A stretch of DNA of 48,894 bases from a bacterium (GTDB lineage Bacteria > Patescibacteriota > Patescibacteriia > Patescibacteriales > GWC2-42-12). This document shows, piece by piece, positions 36,304 to 46,068 of the stretch. Every line of letters begins with the position of its first letter. Within the stretch, counting starts at the first letter, position 1. The notes beneath the pieces are model-generated. The model saw only the letters and a list, made by a program, of their open reading frames with translations. It did no database searches and was not told the DNA's origin. Made by a program: the position numbers and the translations under genes. The stretch lies in assembly GCA_030649205.1 (NCBI GenBank), contig JAUSGE010000028.1, positions 1-48,894 of the forward strand, in the 5' to 3' direction.

Positions 36304-37068
36304 ATACCCAACGCCGAAAGGCGCTTCGTAAGATAAAAGCTCGGGCTGGTGTTTCACGCCGTCTAAAATACCGAGTAAAATAACAATGGATTTTAAACCG
36401 CATTCTCCGGCTTGCGCGATTAATTCTCGATCAATTTTTAAAATTTCAGAGGTTTGCCCTTTAAGCAAATAGTCCATCAGTTTTTTGTCAAATTTCCTGC
36501 CTTTCGGGCTGTAGCCGGCCGGAGCGTTTTTAGCCAGTCGGTGCGACAAATCGCCTGAAGCCACCAAGGCGACGCGGCGGTCAGATTTTAGCAGTTCATT
36601 TTTTATCAGGCACCCGAAATTATAGTGGGCGTTTAAATCCAGCCCCGAACAGTAAAGCGGGATAATTTTTATTTTGGGCAGATGCCGCGTTAGCAAATAA
36701 AGCGGAATTGCCGCTCCGTGATCAAGCCGGGCTTCGCTCAAAAGCTGCAACGGTCCGCTGGCTTCCATTTTTTCTTTAATTTTATGGGCTAGGCCGATGT
36801 CGCCGGTTAGGCTGAACTTGGTCGCCAGATCGCCGAATTCCTCAAAATTTCCGTTAAACACCGGACATAAGTTAAGGGAAAAAGAGTTTTCCATCAGCCG
36901 CCCGTGAGGCGAAATAATAATGACAGTTTCCGGCTGGGAAACATATAAGTTTTCTTCCAGGCGCGAATAAGAATCCGCGGTGGATTTTAACCGCTGTAAA
37001 TTTTCTTTGCCGATAGTCGGGATAAGTATCGGCGGATGAGGCACAATGGCGGAAAAGACGATGGACAT
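36274..37068 (-). CDS. MEMO/LigB-like dioxygenase-fold protein
   Basis: 264 aa from ATG 37068; ATG 37083 would overlap the upstream stop. Putative metal-site motifs in order: IVPHPPIL, IISPHG, RLDHGAAIPL and SGDLSH, as in the class III extradiol dioxygenase LigB/MEMO family (AmmeMemoRadiSam protein B in many genomes). The radical SAM and AMMECR1 partners of that system are not adjacent; the two radical SAM genes at 21-23 kb are of another type. Function unknown; metal binding is likely. It is 4 bases after the secreted protein gene. Confidence 0.85.
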   Translation of the reverse strand: MSIVFSAIVPHPPILIPTIGKENLQRLKSTADSYSRLEENLYVSQPETVIIISPHGRLMENSFSLNLCPVFNGNFEEFGDLATKFSLTGDIGLAHKIKEKMEASGPLQLLSEARLDHGAAIPLYLLTRHLPKIKIIPLYCSGLDLNAHYNFGCLIKNELLKSDRRVALVASGDLSHRLAKNAPAGYSPKGRKFDKKLMDYLLKGQTSEILKIDRELIAQAGECGLKSIVILLGILDGVKHQPELLSYEAPFGVGYLTVNFKLFY

Positions 37069-37072
37069 AAAA

Positions 37073-38548
37073 TTATTTTTCAATTACCAATCCGCCTTTG
37101 GCGGCCGCTTCCGTGATCGGCGTTCCGGCGTCATACAGGTACAGCACTTGCGGCGGTACGATAATAATATTTTCCGTTTTATAGCCCAAATTTTTAAACA
37201 CCTTATCATCGGCAATTAGCAATTTTCTGCCTCCGGAAATTACGTAGGTATAAGGAGAATCTTTGGTTTTAAGCAATTCGCCGTCGCCAAACAGATATGG
37301 TTTAACGGTTTGATATTGCTCCAGTTCGGCCGTTTTAACTTTAATGATTTTTTTGTTTTTAAATTTGGCGGTTAAGAAAATTTTATCGGTTAGCGGCGCT
37401 TTGGCGCCGTCAATCACGTAGTAGACGCCGCCGGTTGTTTTATCTTGGAGTAGGGCGCCGGTCGGGTAAGTTGAAGTGGCGGTAATGTTGGCTCCGTTAG
37501 CGTAGACATTCAGGTCTTCCCAGCTCGCTTTAACCACCTCGTCCGGATTAAAACCCATTTTTCGGAAGGCGGACATTGAAGTGAAGCCTCGTTTTTTATT
37601 GTCAACTAATAAAAAAATAGTCCCTCGGGGCGATTTAACCAATGAGTATTGAGGAAATTTGATCGGCGCGCCAGCCGAATATTTATCCAAGTCCGATTTG
37701 CCGACTTTAATAATTTTGCCCGGGTCATAACGCGATAGCAAGGCGCCTTTAGAAAAGAAGGGGCGCTTGACTCCGTTTTCAATCAGCCAAACTCCGGCTT
37801 CGCCGTCAGCTTGCATAAGCGTTCCGTCCGGATAGAATCTGGTAAAATAGCGCTGCCAAATCTTGTAAAAATTATAATTGCCGTTGTAGACATGCGGCGT
37901 GTAGTTATAAAGCGCGGCCGTTGCCTGATTGGCCGGCGTAACGGTGATTGAGCCGCTGGAGACCACGCCGTAAGGATTGGTTAACGCGTATGTCTGGCCG
38001 GCTTTGTAGGTATAAAATTGCGGATTATCCATATAGTCCCTAAACTGCAAGGCCGCGGAATTTACCTGCTTGCCAAAGCCTTTCCAGCGCGAGTTGCAGC
38101 CGCCTGAATCAGGACAGCCGTAGCCGGCGGCCCAGTCAAGATGCGATTGGCTGGGCGACGGGCTTTCAATCAGGCTCTGTTCTTTTTGCAAAAGCACCAG
38201 CAGAAATCTGGGGTTAATGGTGATTTTCCTGCATTTGGCTTGCTTTTCTTCCACGGTTGGATTGTCGCTTAGAACCGCGCCGTCGCAGTCGTAGTTGTTC
38301 ACGGCCGCGTTATAAATGATTTCCGAAGCTTTTCTGGTTATTCCGCTGGCGTCGGAGCAGGAGTAATTAGCCAAATAGCTGTCCTTAGTTTCCAGGAAGC
38401 GCTGAATGTCGGCTAAATCCATGGAACTGTAGTTTAAGATTTCCTGATCGCTGATAATGTTATTGGGGTCAAAGCCCTGGGCGCGTGAAAAAGAGGGAAA
38501 TGAGAATAGAAATATAATTATTGCTATTAAAAAATATATTTTTTTCAT
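37073..38548 (-). CDS. Secreted cell-wall-type protein with repeated C-terminal modules
   Basis: 491 aa from ATG 38548, where a TATAAT ends 6 bases upstream (leaderless); the nine-codon extension to 38575 is rejected. A signal peptide (cleavage near SFSRA) precedes an N-terminal domain (about 30-235) containing LLVLLQKEQSLIES, LDWAAGYGCPDSGGC and ATAALYNYTPHVYNGNYNFYKIW, as in a family of exported actinobacterial proteins of lysozyme/transglycosylase character. Four repeats of about 55-70 residues follow, each with a G..WLIE/YVIDG..RP/KAPL pattern and a D-aspartate turn. Probably peptidoglycan- or surface-binding; enzyme activity not shown. Confidence 0.83.
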   Translation of the reverse strand: MKKIYFLIAIIIFLFSFPSFSRAQGFDPNNIISDQEILNYSSMDLADIQRFLETKDSYLANYSCSDASGITRKASEIIYNAAVNNYDCDGAVLSDNPTVEEKQAKCRKITINPRFLLVLLQKEQSLIESPSPSQSHLDWAAGYGCPDSGGCNSRWKGFGKQVNSAALQFRDYMDNPQFYTYKAGQTYALTNPYGVVSSGSITVTPANQATAALYNYTPHVYNGNYNFYKIWQRYFTRFYPDGTLMQADGEAGVWLIENGVKRPFFSKGALLSRYDPGKIIKVGKSDLDKYSAGAPIKFPQYSLVKSPRGTIFLLVDNKKRGFTSMSAFRKMGFNPDEVVKASWEDLNVYANGANITATSTYPTGALLQDKTTGGVYYVIDGAKAPLTDKIFLTAKFKNKKIIKVKTAELEQYQTVKPYLFGDGELLKTKDSPYTYVISGGRKLLIADDKVFKNLGYKTENIIIVPPQVLYLYDAGTPITEAAAKGGLVIEK

Positions 38549-38561
38549 GAAAAAATTATAA

Positions 38562-38650
38562 TATCCAATATCCAATAATCAATATTCATTGAATATTAAA
38601 ATATTTAAATATTGATTGGATATTGAACATTGATCATTGAATATTTTGTT
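38562..38650. repeat. AT-rich inverted repeat upstream of secreted protein gene
   Basis: AATATCCAATATCCAATAATCAATATTC on the left and its complement-like TTGATTGGATATTGAACATTGATCATTG on the right. The left arm includes the promoter region of the gene at 38548. Confidence 0.65.
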
Positions 38651-38717
38651 ATACCTTCATTATAATATACGAACCGCTTAAGGGCAAATGACAGATGAAA
38701 ATCAGCTAAAATAAAAG

Positions 38718-38770
38718 AAGTTTGATTTTTGTCAAACCTCTTTTTAACTCCGGCTGAAGCCGGGCGGAAT
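38718..38770 (-). terminator. Region after clpB: hairpin plus REP copy
   Basis: GAAGTTTGA...TCAAACCTC stem with T runs, then AACTCCGGCTGAAGCCGGGCGGAA. Either may stop clpB transcription. Confidence 0.65.
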
Positions 38771-38771
38771 A

Positions 38772-41399
38772 TTATTTTACTGTCATCAATATATTGTCTT
38801 TGACGCCCAGATCAATTTCCACTTTATCGCCTTCTTTTATTTTGCCTTCAATAATTTCCAGGGCCAGCTCGTCCAAGATTATATTTTGTATTACCCGTTT
38901 TAACGGCCGGGCGCCGTAGGTGGTGTCGTAGCCTTTGTCGGCCAGCATTTTTTTGACTTTGGCCGCGATTTTAATGTTGATGGCCTTATTTTTCAACCGG
39001 CGCTCCACCTTGGCCAATTCCAGATCAACGATTATCGCGAGCGACTCCTTGCTAAGATTTTTGAAAATCACAATTTCGTCAATTCGGTTTAAAAATTCCA
39101 GCTTAAAGTATTCGCGCAATATTTTATCAATTTTTTCTTTCATCTCGTCGGCGCGCAAATTGGCCGCTGTTTTTACGTCCGTGGTGTCGGAAAAGCCGAT
39201 GGAATATTCTTTAATCACCTCGTTGCCTAGATTGGAAGTCATGATAATGATGGTATTTTTAAAATTAACCACCCGGCCCTTGGCATCAGTTAATCGGCCG
39301 TCGTCCAGAATTTGCAGGAGGATATTAAAGAATTCAGGGTGCGCTTTTTCAATCTCATCAAACAGCACCACGCTATAAGGCCGGCGCCTGATTTTATCAG
39401 TCAGCTGGCCGCCTTCATCATAACCGACATAGCCGGGAGGCGAGCCGATCATTTTTGCCACCGAATGTTTTTCCATGTATTCGCTCATATCCAGCCTGAT
39501 CAGCGCGCTTTCATCGTTGAACATGAATTCGGCCAAAGCTTTGGCCAGCTCGGTTTTGCCCACGCCGGTCGGGCCGACGAATAGAAATGAGCCAATGGGT
39601 TTCTTCTCTTCGCTGATGCCGGCGCGGGAGCGGCGCAAAGCGTTAGCGACGGCTTTAATGGCGTCGTCCTGCCCGATCACCCGCTTGTCTAATACTTCTT
39701 CGGCCTTGCCTAATTTTTTAATTTCCGATTCCAGCATTTTCGCCACCGGAATGCCGGTCCAGCGCGACACTACTTTGGCGATATCCTCCTCATCAACTTC
39801 TTCTTTTAAAATTCTTTGGCCGGCGCTCTGGATTTTTACCAGTTCGCCTTCCTGTTTTTTCACATCCTGCTCCAGCGCCGGAATTTTTGAATATAAAATT
39901 TCCGCCACTTGCGCCAAGTCATCGCCGCGCCGTTCAATTATTTCCGCCTGGGCCTTAAATTCGTCAATTTCCTTTTTTGACTGCCTGATTTTAGCGATAA
40001 TATTTTTTTCATTTTGCCAGTGCAATTCCAGCTGATTGGCTTTTTCTTTAATTTGCGCCAATTTTTTGTTAATTTCCTTAAGTTTGGCGTTTTGCCGGCC
40101 TTCTTTTAAGAGGCCGGCTTTTTCTATTTCCAATTTTTTTATTTCATGCTTCATGGCGTCCAGTTCGTCCGGCGAGGAATCTATTTCCATGCGCAGGGCC
40201 GAGGTGGCCTCGTCAACCAAATCCACGGCTTTATCCGGCAAGAACCGATCCGTGATATAGCGGGAAGACAGTTTGGCCGCGGCGATCAGCGCGTCATCAG
40301 TGATGCGCACGCCATGGTGCACTTCATATTTTTCTTTAATGCCCCTTAAAATGGCGATCGTGTCTTCAATGGACGGCTCATTGACGTAAATGGGCTGAAA
40401 GCGACGTTCCAAAGCCGCGTCTTTTTCAATGTATCTTTGGAATTCCTTGGTGGTGGTAGCGCCCACAGCCCGTAATTCGCCGCGCGCCAAAGCCGGCTTA
40501 AGCATGTTGCTCGCGTCCATGGAGCCTTCGGAAGCGCCGGCGCCGACCAGCGTGTGCAATTCGTCAATGAATAAAATAATATTGCCGCCCTGCGATTTGA
40601 TTTCCTTTAAAACCGCTTTGAGCCGGTCTTCAAATTCGCCTCTGAATTTTGAGCCGGCCACTAAAGCGCCCAGGTCCAGGCTGATCAGCTCTTTGCCTTT
40701 TAAGGTTTCCGGCACATCACCGGCCACGATTCTCTGCGCCAGGCCTTCCACGATCGCGGTCTTGCCCGTGCCGGCTTCGCCGATCAGGACCGGGTTATTT
40801 TTGGTGCGCCGCGACAGCACTTGCATGATGCGCCGGATTTCTTCGTCGCGGCCGATGACCGGATCCAGTTTTTCCTGGCGCGCCTGCTCGGTTAAATTAA
40901 TGGCGTATTTTTCCAAAACGCGGAATTTTGATTCCGGCTCCGGATCGGTGATGGTTTGCGCGCCGCGCAATTTAGCCAAGATTTTTAAAACTTCTTCATA
41001 AGCCACGCCGGCGCTGATTAAAATTGACTGGGCTTTGGATTTTATGCCGATTAGTGAAAGAAACAGGTGCTCGGTGGAAATATATTCATCGCCGATAATG
41101 TCGGCTTCTTTTTTGGCGCGTTCTAAAATCATAGCCACCTCGGCCGTGCCTTGCACCGTGCCGATATTGGCGGCAATCGGCGTTTTGGGCAGGCCAGCTA
41201 TTATTTCATAAGCGCGTTTTTCAATCAGTTTAAAATCAATGTTTAAACGCTCCAGAATCGGCTTAACTAGGCTTTCGCTCTGCGCTAAAAGGGAAGCCAG
41301 AAGATGGATCGCTTCAATCTGTTGCTGGCCATGATCCTGGGCGATCATCTGGGCGTTGATAATGGCTTCCTGGGATTTATGAGTAAATTTGTCAAACAT
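38772..41399 (-). CDS. clpB: Disaggregase ClpB
   Basis: 875 aa, full-length. N-domain (about 1-145); D1 with GEAGTGKT and [14 protein letters not shown]; the long M-domain coiled coil (about 400-520) that marks ClpB; D2 with [26 protein letters not shown] and NRIDEIVIF. Both AAA domains look active, unlike the other Clp protein here. With DnaK it rescues aggregated proteins. It has a CIRCE element at the promoter, so HrcA repression and heat-shock induction are expected. An REP pair lies in the leader. Confidence 0.98.
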   Translation of the reverse strand: MFDKFTHKSQEAIINAQMIAQDHGQQQIEAIHLLASLLAQSESLVKPILERLNIDFKLIEKRAYEIIAGLPKTPIAANIGTVQGTAEVAMILERAKKEADIIGDEYISTEHLFLSLIGIKSKAQSILISAGVAYEEVLKILAKLRGAQTITDPEPESKFRVLEKYAINLTEQARQEKLDPVIGRDEEIRRIMQVLSRRTKNNPVLIGEAGTGKTAIVEGLAQRIVAGDVPETLKGKELISLDLGALVAGSKFRGEFEDRLKAVLKEIKSQGGNIILFIDELHTLVGAGASEGSMDASNMLKPALARGELRAVGATTTKEFQRYIEKDAALERRFQPIYVNEPSIEDTIAILRGIKEKYEVHHGVRITDDALIAAAKLSSRYITDRFLPDKAVDLVDEATSALRMEIDSSPDELDAMKHEIKKLEIEKAGLLKEGRQNAKLKEINKKLAQIKEKANQLELHWQNEKNIIAKIRQSKKEIDEFKAQAEIIERRGDDLAQVAEILYSKIPALEQDVKKQEGELVKIQSAGQRILKEEVDEEDIAKVVSRWTGIPVAKMLESEIKKLGKAEEVLDKRVIGQDDAIKAVANALRRSRAGISEEKKPIGSFLFVGPTGVGKTELAKALAEFMFNDESALIRLDMSEYMEKHSVAKMIGSPPGYVGYDEGGQLTDKIRRRPYSVVLFDEIEKAHPEFFNILLQILDDGRLTDAKGRVVNFKNTIIIMTSNLGNEVIKEYSIGFSDTTDVKTAANLRADEMKEKIDKILREYFKLEFLNRIDEIVIFKNLSKESLAIIVDLELAKVERRLKNKAINIKIAAKVKKMLADKGYDTTYGARPLKRVIQNIILDELALEIIEGKIKEGDKVEIDLGVKDNILMTVK

Positions 41400-41408
41400 A
41401 TTTTTATT

Positions 41409-41517
41409 GTCATTGCGAGGAGCGTCAGCGAGGAAGCAATCTCACGGATGATGAGTTAGATAAAAGATTTGTGTTCGTGAGATTGCTTCGCTTCTTTCAG
41501 AAGCTCGCAATGACAGT
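41409..41517. repeat. Inverted REP pair in the clpB leader
   Basis: GTCATTGCGAGGAGCGTCAG...GAAGCAATCTCACG and CGTGAGATTGCTTCG...CTCGCAATGACAG, between CIRCE and the clpB ATG; it would be in the 5' UTR. Confidence 0.88.
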
Positions 41518-41526
41518 GATTATATT

Positions 41527-41553
41527 TTAGCAGTCTCTGCTTTGGAGTGCTAA
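41527..41553 (-). promoter_or_regulatory. CIRCE element (HrcA operator)
   Basis: TTAGCAGTC-N9-GAGTGCTAA on the plus strand, one mismatch from the consensus TTAGCACTC-N9-GAGTGCTAA. It overlaps the predicted transcription start of clpB. Confidence 0.92.
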
Positions 41554-41557
41554 ATTC

Positions 41558-41586
41558 AATATAATATGGAAATATTATTTTGTCAA
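41558..41586 (-). promoter_or_regulatory. clpB promoter
   Basis: TTGACA (41586-41581), 17 bases, TATATT (41563-41558) on the minus strand, directly before CIRCE. Confidence 0.88.
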
Positions 41587-41645
41587 GAAAACTGGAGTAA
41601 ATTTACAAATTAACCCTTAAAATTGCTAAAATACATTAGATTTAC

Positions 41646-41651
41646 TATAAT
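41646..41651 (+). promoter_or_regulatory. -10 box of WecG-like gene (leaderless)
   Basis: TATAAT ending 6 bases before ATG 41658, with TTGCTA (41623-41628) 17 bases upstream. Confidence 0.7.
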
Positions 41652-41657
41652 AGAGTC

Positions 41658-42386
41658 ATGGATAAGATTAATATATTAGGGGTAAATATTGCTAATGTTT
41701 CCAAAACAGAGGCGCTGGAAAAGCTGGAAGAATATTTAAAAGGGCAGAGACAGCATATGATCGTAACGCCCAATCCGGAAATTATTTTAGCGGCGGAGGC
41801 GGATCAGGAGCTGTTAAACATTATGAATGGCGCTGATCTGGCGGTTTTGGATGGCGCCGGTTTACAATTCGCGGCCTGGGCCATGGGGAGAAATTTACAA
41901 CGAGTGGCCGGCGCGGATTTATTAAAAGACATTTTGGCTATGGCGGAAGAACAGGGCAGACGAGTCGCGGTGTTTAACTGGGGCCGGGGATTGGCCAAGG
42001 CCGGTGAGATAAAAGCCGCTTTGGCTGATAAATTCCCTGGGCTGGAGGTGTACGTTGAAGACCTGGAGCGCGCCGCGGCCGCTGATTTGCAGTTAGCCAG
42101 ACAATTCGCGCCTGATATTGTTTTCTGTACTTTTGGCGCGCCTTGGCAGGAAAAATTTATTTATCATAACCTGCCAAATCTGCCCAGCGCTAAAATCGGC
42201 CTGGGCGTAGGCGGCAGTTTTGATTATTTGACCGGTAAACTGCCGCGCGCGCCGCTGTGGCTGCGCGCTATGGGCTTGGAATGGCTGTGGCGGCTCATAC
42301 TGCAGCCGCGAAGATGGAAAAGAATTTATAAGGCGGTAATCGTTTTTCCGGTTAAGTTTATTGTTTGGCTGGTAGTCAAAAAATAA
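41658..42386 (+). CDS. WecG/TagA/CpsF-family glycosyltransferase
   Basis: 242 aa. Family marks: INILGVNIANVSKTEALE start, VTPNPEIILAA, ADLAVLDGAGL, FCTFGAPWQEKFI, and GVGGSFDYLTGKLPRAP...GLEWLWRLILQPRRWKR. The family adds the second sugar (for example ManNAc) to undecaprenyl-PP-GlcNAc, the step after WecA. The WecA-like gene is at 7.4 kb. A leaderless start is predicted. Confidence 0.94.
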   Translation: MDKINILGVNIANVSKTEALEKLEEYLKGQRQHMIVTPNPEIILAAEADQELLNIMNGADLAVLDGAGLQFAAWAMGRNLQRVAGADLLKDILAMAEEQGRRVAVFNWGRGLAKAGEIKAALADKFPGLEVYVEDLERAAAADLQLARQFAPDIVFCTFGAPWQEKFIYHNLPNLPSAKIGLGVGGSFDYLTGKLPRAPLWLRAMGLEWLWRLILQPRRWKRIYKAVIVFPVKFIVWLVVKK

Positions 42387-42409
42387 TAATATGTTTGTGC
42401 AGCTAAATT

Positions 42410-42436
42410 CTGGATTCCCGCTTTCGCGGGAATGAC
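42410..42436. repeat. Short hairpin repeat copy
   Basis: GGATTCCCGCTTTCGCGGGAATGACA between two genes, ahead of the SD of the next. Confidence 0.75.
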
Positions 42437-42447
42437 AAGGGAAATAT

Positions 42448-43218
42448 ATGTTAAAATACACCCCGTCAAAAAACGCTTTAATAATCGCCAAACAATATTT
42501 AAAGCAGGAATTCAGAAAAATTTTCGCTGATGTTAAAGATGCCCAATTTTATAAAAAAATTGACAAATCAATTGATAATCTGGAAAAAAGAAGGGGAGAG
42601 ATATCGTTTTGGAATTTATTAGCCGCTATTTCAGAGGGCTGGAGATTAAATTCGGTTTTTACTATTTTGTCGGACGAAAAATTTCAATGGAAACTAAAAG
42701 ATATTCCGACCAACAAAATTTATTTAACCGGTATGTCACCTGTATTTGATAAATATGTAATAAAAAAATTTAATCATAGCCCGGAAGCCTTCGCTAAGGC
42801 CTGGAATAATAGTAAAATTATGAGGCAGGAACTTACTAAAGCTGGTCTGGCAGAGCATAAAAAAATAGATAATTCCCCCGTGTCAGTTTATAAATTAGCT
42901 GACAATTATCGCGTTTTTGATGGTATGCACCGAGTTTTACTAGCTTTAACGAAAAATCAGAAAAATATTAAAGCTTGGGTCGGTTACAAAATAAATGCAA
43001 AAGGCAAGCCGCTGATCAGCGCCAATCGCTGCTATTTTTTGTCAAATTTGTATAATCAAGCTAAAAGCAAGGACAAAAATTTAGAAAAATCAATCGTCAG
43101 AATTGGCAAGCAGATTAATAAAGATTACCGGAACGGCAAGGAAGTGCTCTTAAAAAGAATTATCGGCTGGTCGCATGACCAGAAAATAAAAAGTTTATTC
43201 GCGGAAATGATAAAATAA
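42448..43218 (+). CDS. Unknown protein with a ParB-like DGMHR motif
   Basis: 256 aa, basic and mostly helical. Around residue 160-180 it reads VYKLADNYRVFDGMHRVLLALTKNQ, where DGMHR resembles the DG.HR box of ParB/Srx-type domains (nucleotide binding or hydrolysis). The rest (helical start, IIGWSHDQKIKSLFAE end) is unfamiliar. A short SD-like AAGGG precedes the start. It could be a phosphotransferase-like or DNA-related protein. Function unknown. Confidence 0.75.
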   Translation: MLKYTPSKNALIIAKQYLKQEFRKIFADVKDAQFYKKIDKSIDNLEKRRGEISFWNLLAAISEGWRLNSVFTILSDEKFQWKLKDIPTNKIYLTGMSPVFDKYVIKKFNHSPEAFAKAWNNSKIMRQELTKAGLAEHKKIDNSPVSVYKLADNYRVFDGMHRVLLALTKNQKNIKAWVGYKINAKGKPLISANRCYFLSNLYNQAKSKDKNLEKSIVRIGKQINKDYRNGKEVLLKRIIGWSHDQKIKSLFAEMIK

Positions 43219-43220
43219 AT

Positions 43221-43332
43221 TGTCATTGCGAGGAGTCCGTACTCGGGCGGCGAAGCAATCTAAGGTTCAGCGGCAGGCGCGTGGATTTTTACCGGAGATT
43301 GCTTCGCCGCCCGCTGGCGGCTCGCAATGACA
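43221..43332. repeat. Inverted REP pair upstream of gltX
   Basis: GTCATTGCGAGGAGTCC...CGAAGCAATC and GGAGATTGCTTCGCCGCC...CTCGCAATGACAG. Confidence 0.88.
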
Positions 43333-43348
43333 GTAATGTTTTAATTTT

Positions 43349-44869
43349 ATGCCAAAAAATATTCGCTTGCGCTTCGCGCCATCACCGACCGGCTGGCTGC
43401 ATATCGGCAGTTTAAGGACCGTGCTGTTTAACTATTTAATCACAAAAAGCCTGGGCGGCGCGCTGATATTGCGCATAGAAGATACGGATCAAAAGAGGGA
43501 AGTGGCGGGGGCGGTGGAAAAATTAATTGATATTTTAGATTGGCTGGGAATTAAGTTTGACGAAGGGCCGCACATTGCAGGGGAATTTGGGCCGTACACG
43601 CAATCGCAAAGGCTGGAGATTTATAAAAAATATTCTGATGAACTGCTGGCGGCAGGAAAAGCTTACCGCTGTTTTTGCGCTGGCGAGAGACTGGATGATA
43701 TGAGGCAAAGACAGCAGGCGCAGAAACTGCCGCCGCGCTATGACCGGACTTGCCGCGATTTGCCGGAAACTGAAATTGAGCGCAAGCTGGACGCCGGCGA
43801 GAAATTCGTTATCAGGCAAAAAATGCCGCTGGAAGGTGAAATAATTGTTCACGATGAGCTGCGCGGCCAGATAAAATTTATGGCCGCTGATTTAGATGAT
43901 CAGGTGCTGATAAAATCAAACGGCATACCCACCTATCAGTTTGCCAGCGTGGTAGACGACCATTTAATGCAAATAAGCCATGTTCTGCGCGGCGATGAGT
44001 GGCTATCATCTTTCCCCAAAAATATATTATTATACCAGGCGTTCGGCTGGGAGCCGCCGAAGTTTATTCATCTGCCGCTGATTTTAAATAAGGGCGGAGG
44101 AAAATTAAGCAAGCGCCAAGGCGACGTGGCCGTGGAAGATTTCCGCGCTAAAGGCTATCTGCCCGAGGCGCTGTTGAACTTCGTGGCTTTGCAAGGCTGG
44201 CACCCCAAAGATGATCAGGAAGTTATGACTATGGAAGAGATGATTGAAAAGTTCAGAATAGAAAATTTGGGCATCAGTCCGGCCGTGTTTGACATAGAGA
44301 AATTGGATTATTTTAACGGCTGGTATATCAGGCATAAGACAGTTGAAGAACTTACAAAATTATGTTTGCCATTTCTGGCTGAAGCGGGGATTATTGAAGA
44401 ATTTTCAATTTTCAATTTTCAATTTTCAATGAAATTTAAAAATAAAAAAACTGGAAAAGAGATTAATTTTGAGTATATTAAAAAAGTCATTGCGCTGGAG
44501 CAGGAGAGATTGAAAAAATTGTCTGACATCGGCGAGGCGACCAGATTCTTTTTTGAGGATAAGTTTGAGTACGAGCCCGAGTTGTTAATTTGGAAAAAAA
44601 TGGACATGGCGCAAGTGAAAAATAATTTAGAGGAGATTCATCGGGCGCTGGAAAAAATTCCGGCCGGCAGCTGGACCAACGACAGTATTGAGGATGCCTT
44701 AATGGCGCACATCCAGGCCAGGGGCGGAAAAGTGGGGGAGTATCTCTGGCCAATGCGCGCGGCCCTGACCGGCCGCCAAGCCAGCCCGGGGCCGTTTGAC
44801 GTGGCCGAGGTTTTGGGAAAAGAGGGGAGTCTAAACAGAGTGAGATTGGCGGCGGATAAATTGGAATAA
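43349..44869 (+). CDS. gltX: Glutamyl-tRNA synthetase
   Basis: 506 aa class I synthetase. HIGH-type APSPTGWLHIGSLRT (10-24), the CFCAGERL insert, HVLRGDEWLSSFPKN, and KMSKS-type GGKLSKRQGDV near 250. It charges tRNA-Glu (possibly also tRNA-Gln in GatCAB organisms; no gatCAB here). Residues about 350-363 (SIFNFQFSMKFKN) are translated from four tandem AATTTTC units (44400-44427), an insertion not typical of the family. The unit length of 7 means any copy change would shift the frame. Confidence 0.97.
   Translation: MPKNIRLRFAPSPTGWLHIGSLRTVLFNYLITKSLGGALILRIEDTDQKREVAGAVEKLIDILDWLGIKFDEGPHIAGEFGPYTQSQRLEIYKKYSDELLAAGKAYRCFCAGERLDDMRQRQQAQKLPPRYDRTCRDLPETEIERKLDAGEKFVIRQKMPLEGEIIVHDELRGQIKFMAADLDDQVLIKSNGIPTYQFASVVDDHLMQISHVLRGDEWLSSFPKNILLYQAFGWEPPKFIHLPLILNKGGGKLSKRQGDVAVEDFRAKGYLPEALLNFVALQGWHPKDDQEVMTMEEMIEKFRIENLGISPAVFDIEKLDYFNGWYIRHKTVEELTKLCLPFLAEAGIIEEFSIFNFQFSMKFKNKKTGKEINFEYIKKVIALEQERLKKLSDIGEATRFFFEDKFEYEPELLIWKKMDMAQVKNNLEEIHRALEKIPAGSWTNDSIEDALMAHIQARGGKVGEYLWPMRAALTGRQASPGPFDVAEVLGKEGSLNRVRLAADKLE
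44400..44430 (+). repeat. 7-base tandem repeat inside gltX
   Basis: Four AATTTTC units plus a partial fifth (AAT), in frame between gltX catalytic and anticodon-binding parts. Confidence 0.9.
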
Positions 44870-44886
44870 ATAAAAATATTTGAGTA

Positions 44887-44915
44887 TTGACTTGCCTAAT
44901 TTTTTATGATAAAAG
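44887..44915 (+). promoter_or_regulatory. Possible promoter of HTH/sigma operon
   Basis: TTGACT, 17 bases, TAAAAG; the leader is about 60 bases before the SD GGAGGT. Confidence 0.5.
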
Positions 44916-44981
44916 TTAAACAGTTTTTGTTTTAAATTAGCAGTTTATAAACGCTAGCACCTTAAAAATGGAGGTTAAACA

Positions 44982-46034
44982 ATGGACAGAAAAGAAATAG
45001 AAGATTGCAGTATCCCGGATTATATCTGGCAGTTGTGCAGTAACATCGTTGAGCTTTTGCTCAATGAAATGCTACACGGGCGAGATCAGAAGGCGATCAG
45101 ATATTATGCCAATGAATTTAGCCGCGTAGGCGAAGTTTTTTTTAGTCCGCAACAGGAGCTGAAAACGCCGACTGAATTAATGGACGCGGCAGAGACGGAA
45201 GAAACTATAAGCGTTGTTGATGATAGCACATGGATTTTTTCTACCGCTGTGCCGGAGCCGATGCTTGAGCTTGAAAAAAAGACAAAGAAAAGCCGGGGGA
45301 AAGTAAAACTAAATCACCTGTCAAAGGTTAAGGTGCTTACTGGCCGTGAAAGGCAGATTATTAATTTAGTTATGCTTAACGGCCAGGCGCCGGCGGATAT
45401 GGCGAGTCTGGTAAATGTTATGTCCCCGAATATCACGAAAAGGCAGTTAGGGGTAGCGATTGGCCGGTGCAGCCGCGCTTTACGAGGTGGCTTTAAAAAG
45501 CTGAAAGTTATCTTGCGGGACGGTTCTGCTCACGAAACAGACCGGGAGCTTGTTCAAAAAATTGAAGCTGAATTTCCCGCTTTTGCCCAAAATTTTGAAA
45601 ATCTGGCTAAGAAAATGTTTGAAAAGTACGGCGTGAAAATGCCAGCTGATTGGGGAGAACCGCTTATTGTTTCTGTCGCTATATTGCCGACGGCGACTGC
45701 TCCGGTTCAGCCATTAGGAATCCAGCCAGAGCCACCGATTTTAATTCCGCCTGAAAAACAGAGTGGAAACAACGGCCATAAACTGCCTTTTCCCAAAGAA
45801 GAATGGGCGCAGTTGATTCATATTGCCTTATTAGTTGGCGATCCCAGCCTTGATTCCGATACGGTCGCGACCAAGACTAAACTTTCGCCTGACATGGTGC
45901 CGGCGATGTTGCAGGGAGCTTTAAATATTTTGCGGCAAAATTGGGTGACGCCAGAGAATGAAGAAACCGCCGCCTTTGTCAGCGCCGTAAAACAGAGGGT
46001 GCCTAAAGAAATAATGGATAAAATAATGGGGTAA
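44982..46034 (+). CDS. HTH-type protein upstream of sigma factor
   Basis: 350 aa. The central region LTGRERQIINLVMLNGQAPADMASLVN...AIGRCSRALRGGFKKLK (about 118-175) resembles sigma region 4/LuxR-type HTH; a second helical unit FPKEEWAQLIHIALLVGDPSLDSDTVATKTKLSPDMV lies near 270-305 after a Pro-rich linker. No signal peptide or TM. It has a strong GGAGG SD and is 34 bases before the sigma factor, so they are cotranscribed. It may be a regulator or anti-/co-sigma factor. Family not recognised. Confidence 0.75.
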   Translation: MDRKEIEDCSIPDYIWQLCSNIVELLLNEMLHGRDQKAIRYYANEFSRVGEVFFSPQQELKTPTELMDAAETEETISVVDDSTWIFSTAVPEPMLELEKKTKKSRGKVKLNHLSKVKVLTGRERQIINLVMLNGQAPADMASLVNVMSPNITKRQLGVAIGRCSRALRGGFKKLKVILRDGSAHETDRELVQKIEAEFPAFAQNFENLAKKMFEKYGVKMPADWGEPLIVSVAILPTATAPVQPLGIQPEPPILIPPEKQSGNNGHKLPFPKEEWAQLIHIALLVGDPSLDSDTVATKTKLSPDMVPAMLQGALNILRQNWVTPENEETAAFVSAVKQRVPKEIMDKIMG

Positions 46035-46068
46035 AACTTGGAACAGCTTTAGAGAGGAGGTGATAAAC

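Noticed and set aside
37069-37083. Start of the MEMO-like protein at 37083
   Set aside because: It overlaps the upstream stop codon; the family homology begins just after ATG 37068. Not excluded by sequence alone.
39312-41001. Several plus-strand frames opposite clpB
   Set aside because: All are shadows of ClpB, whose motifs are complete on the minus strand.
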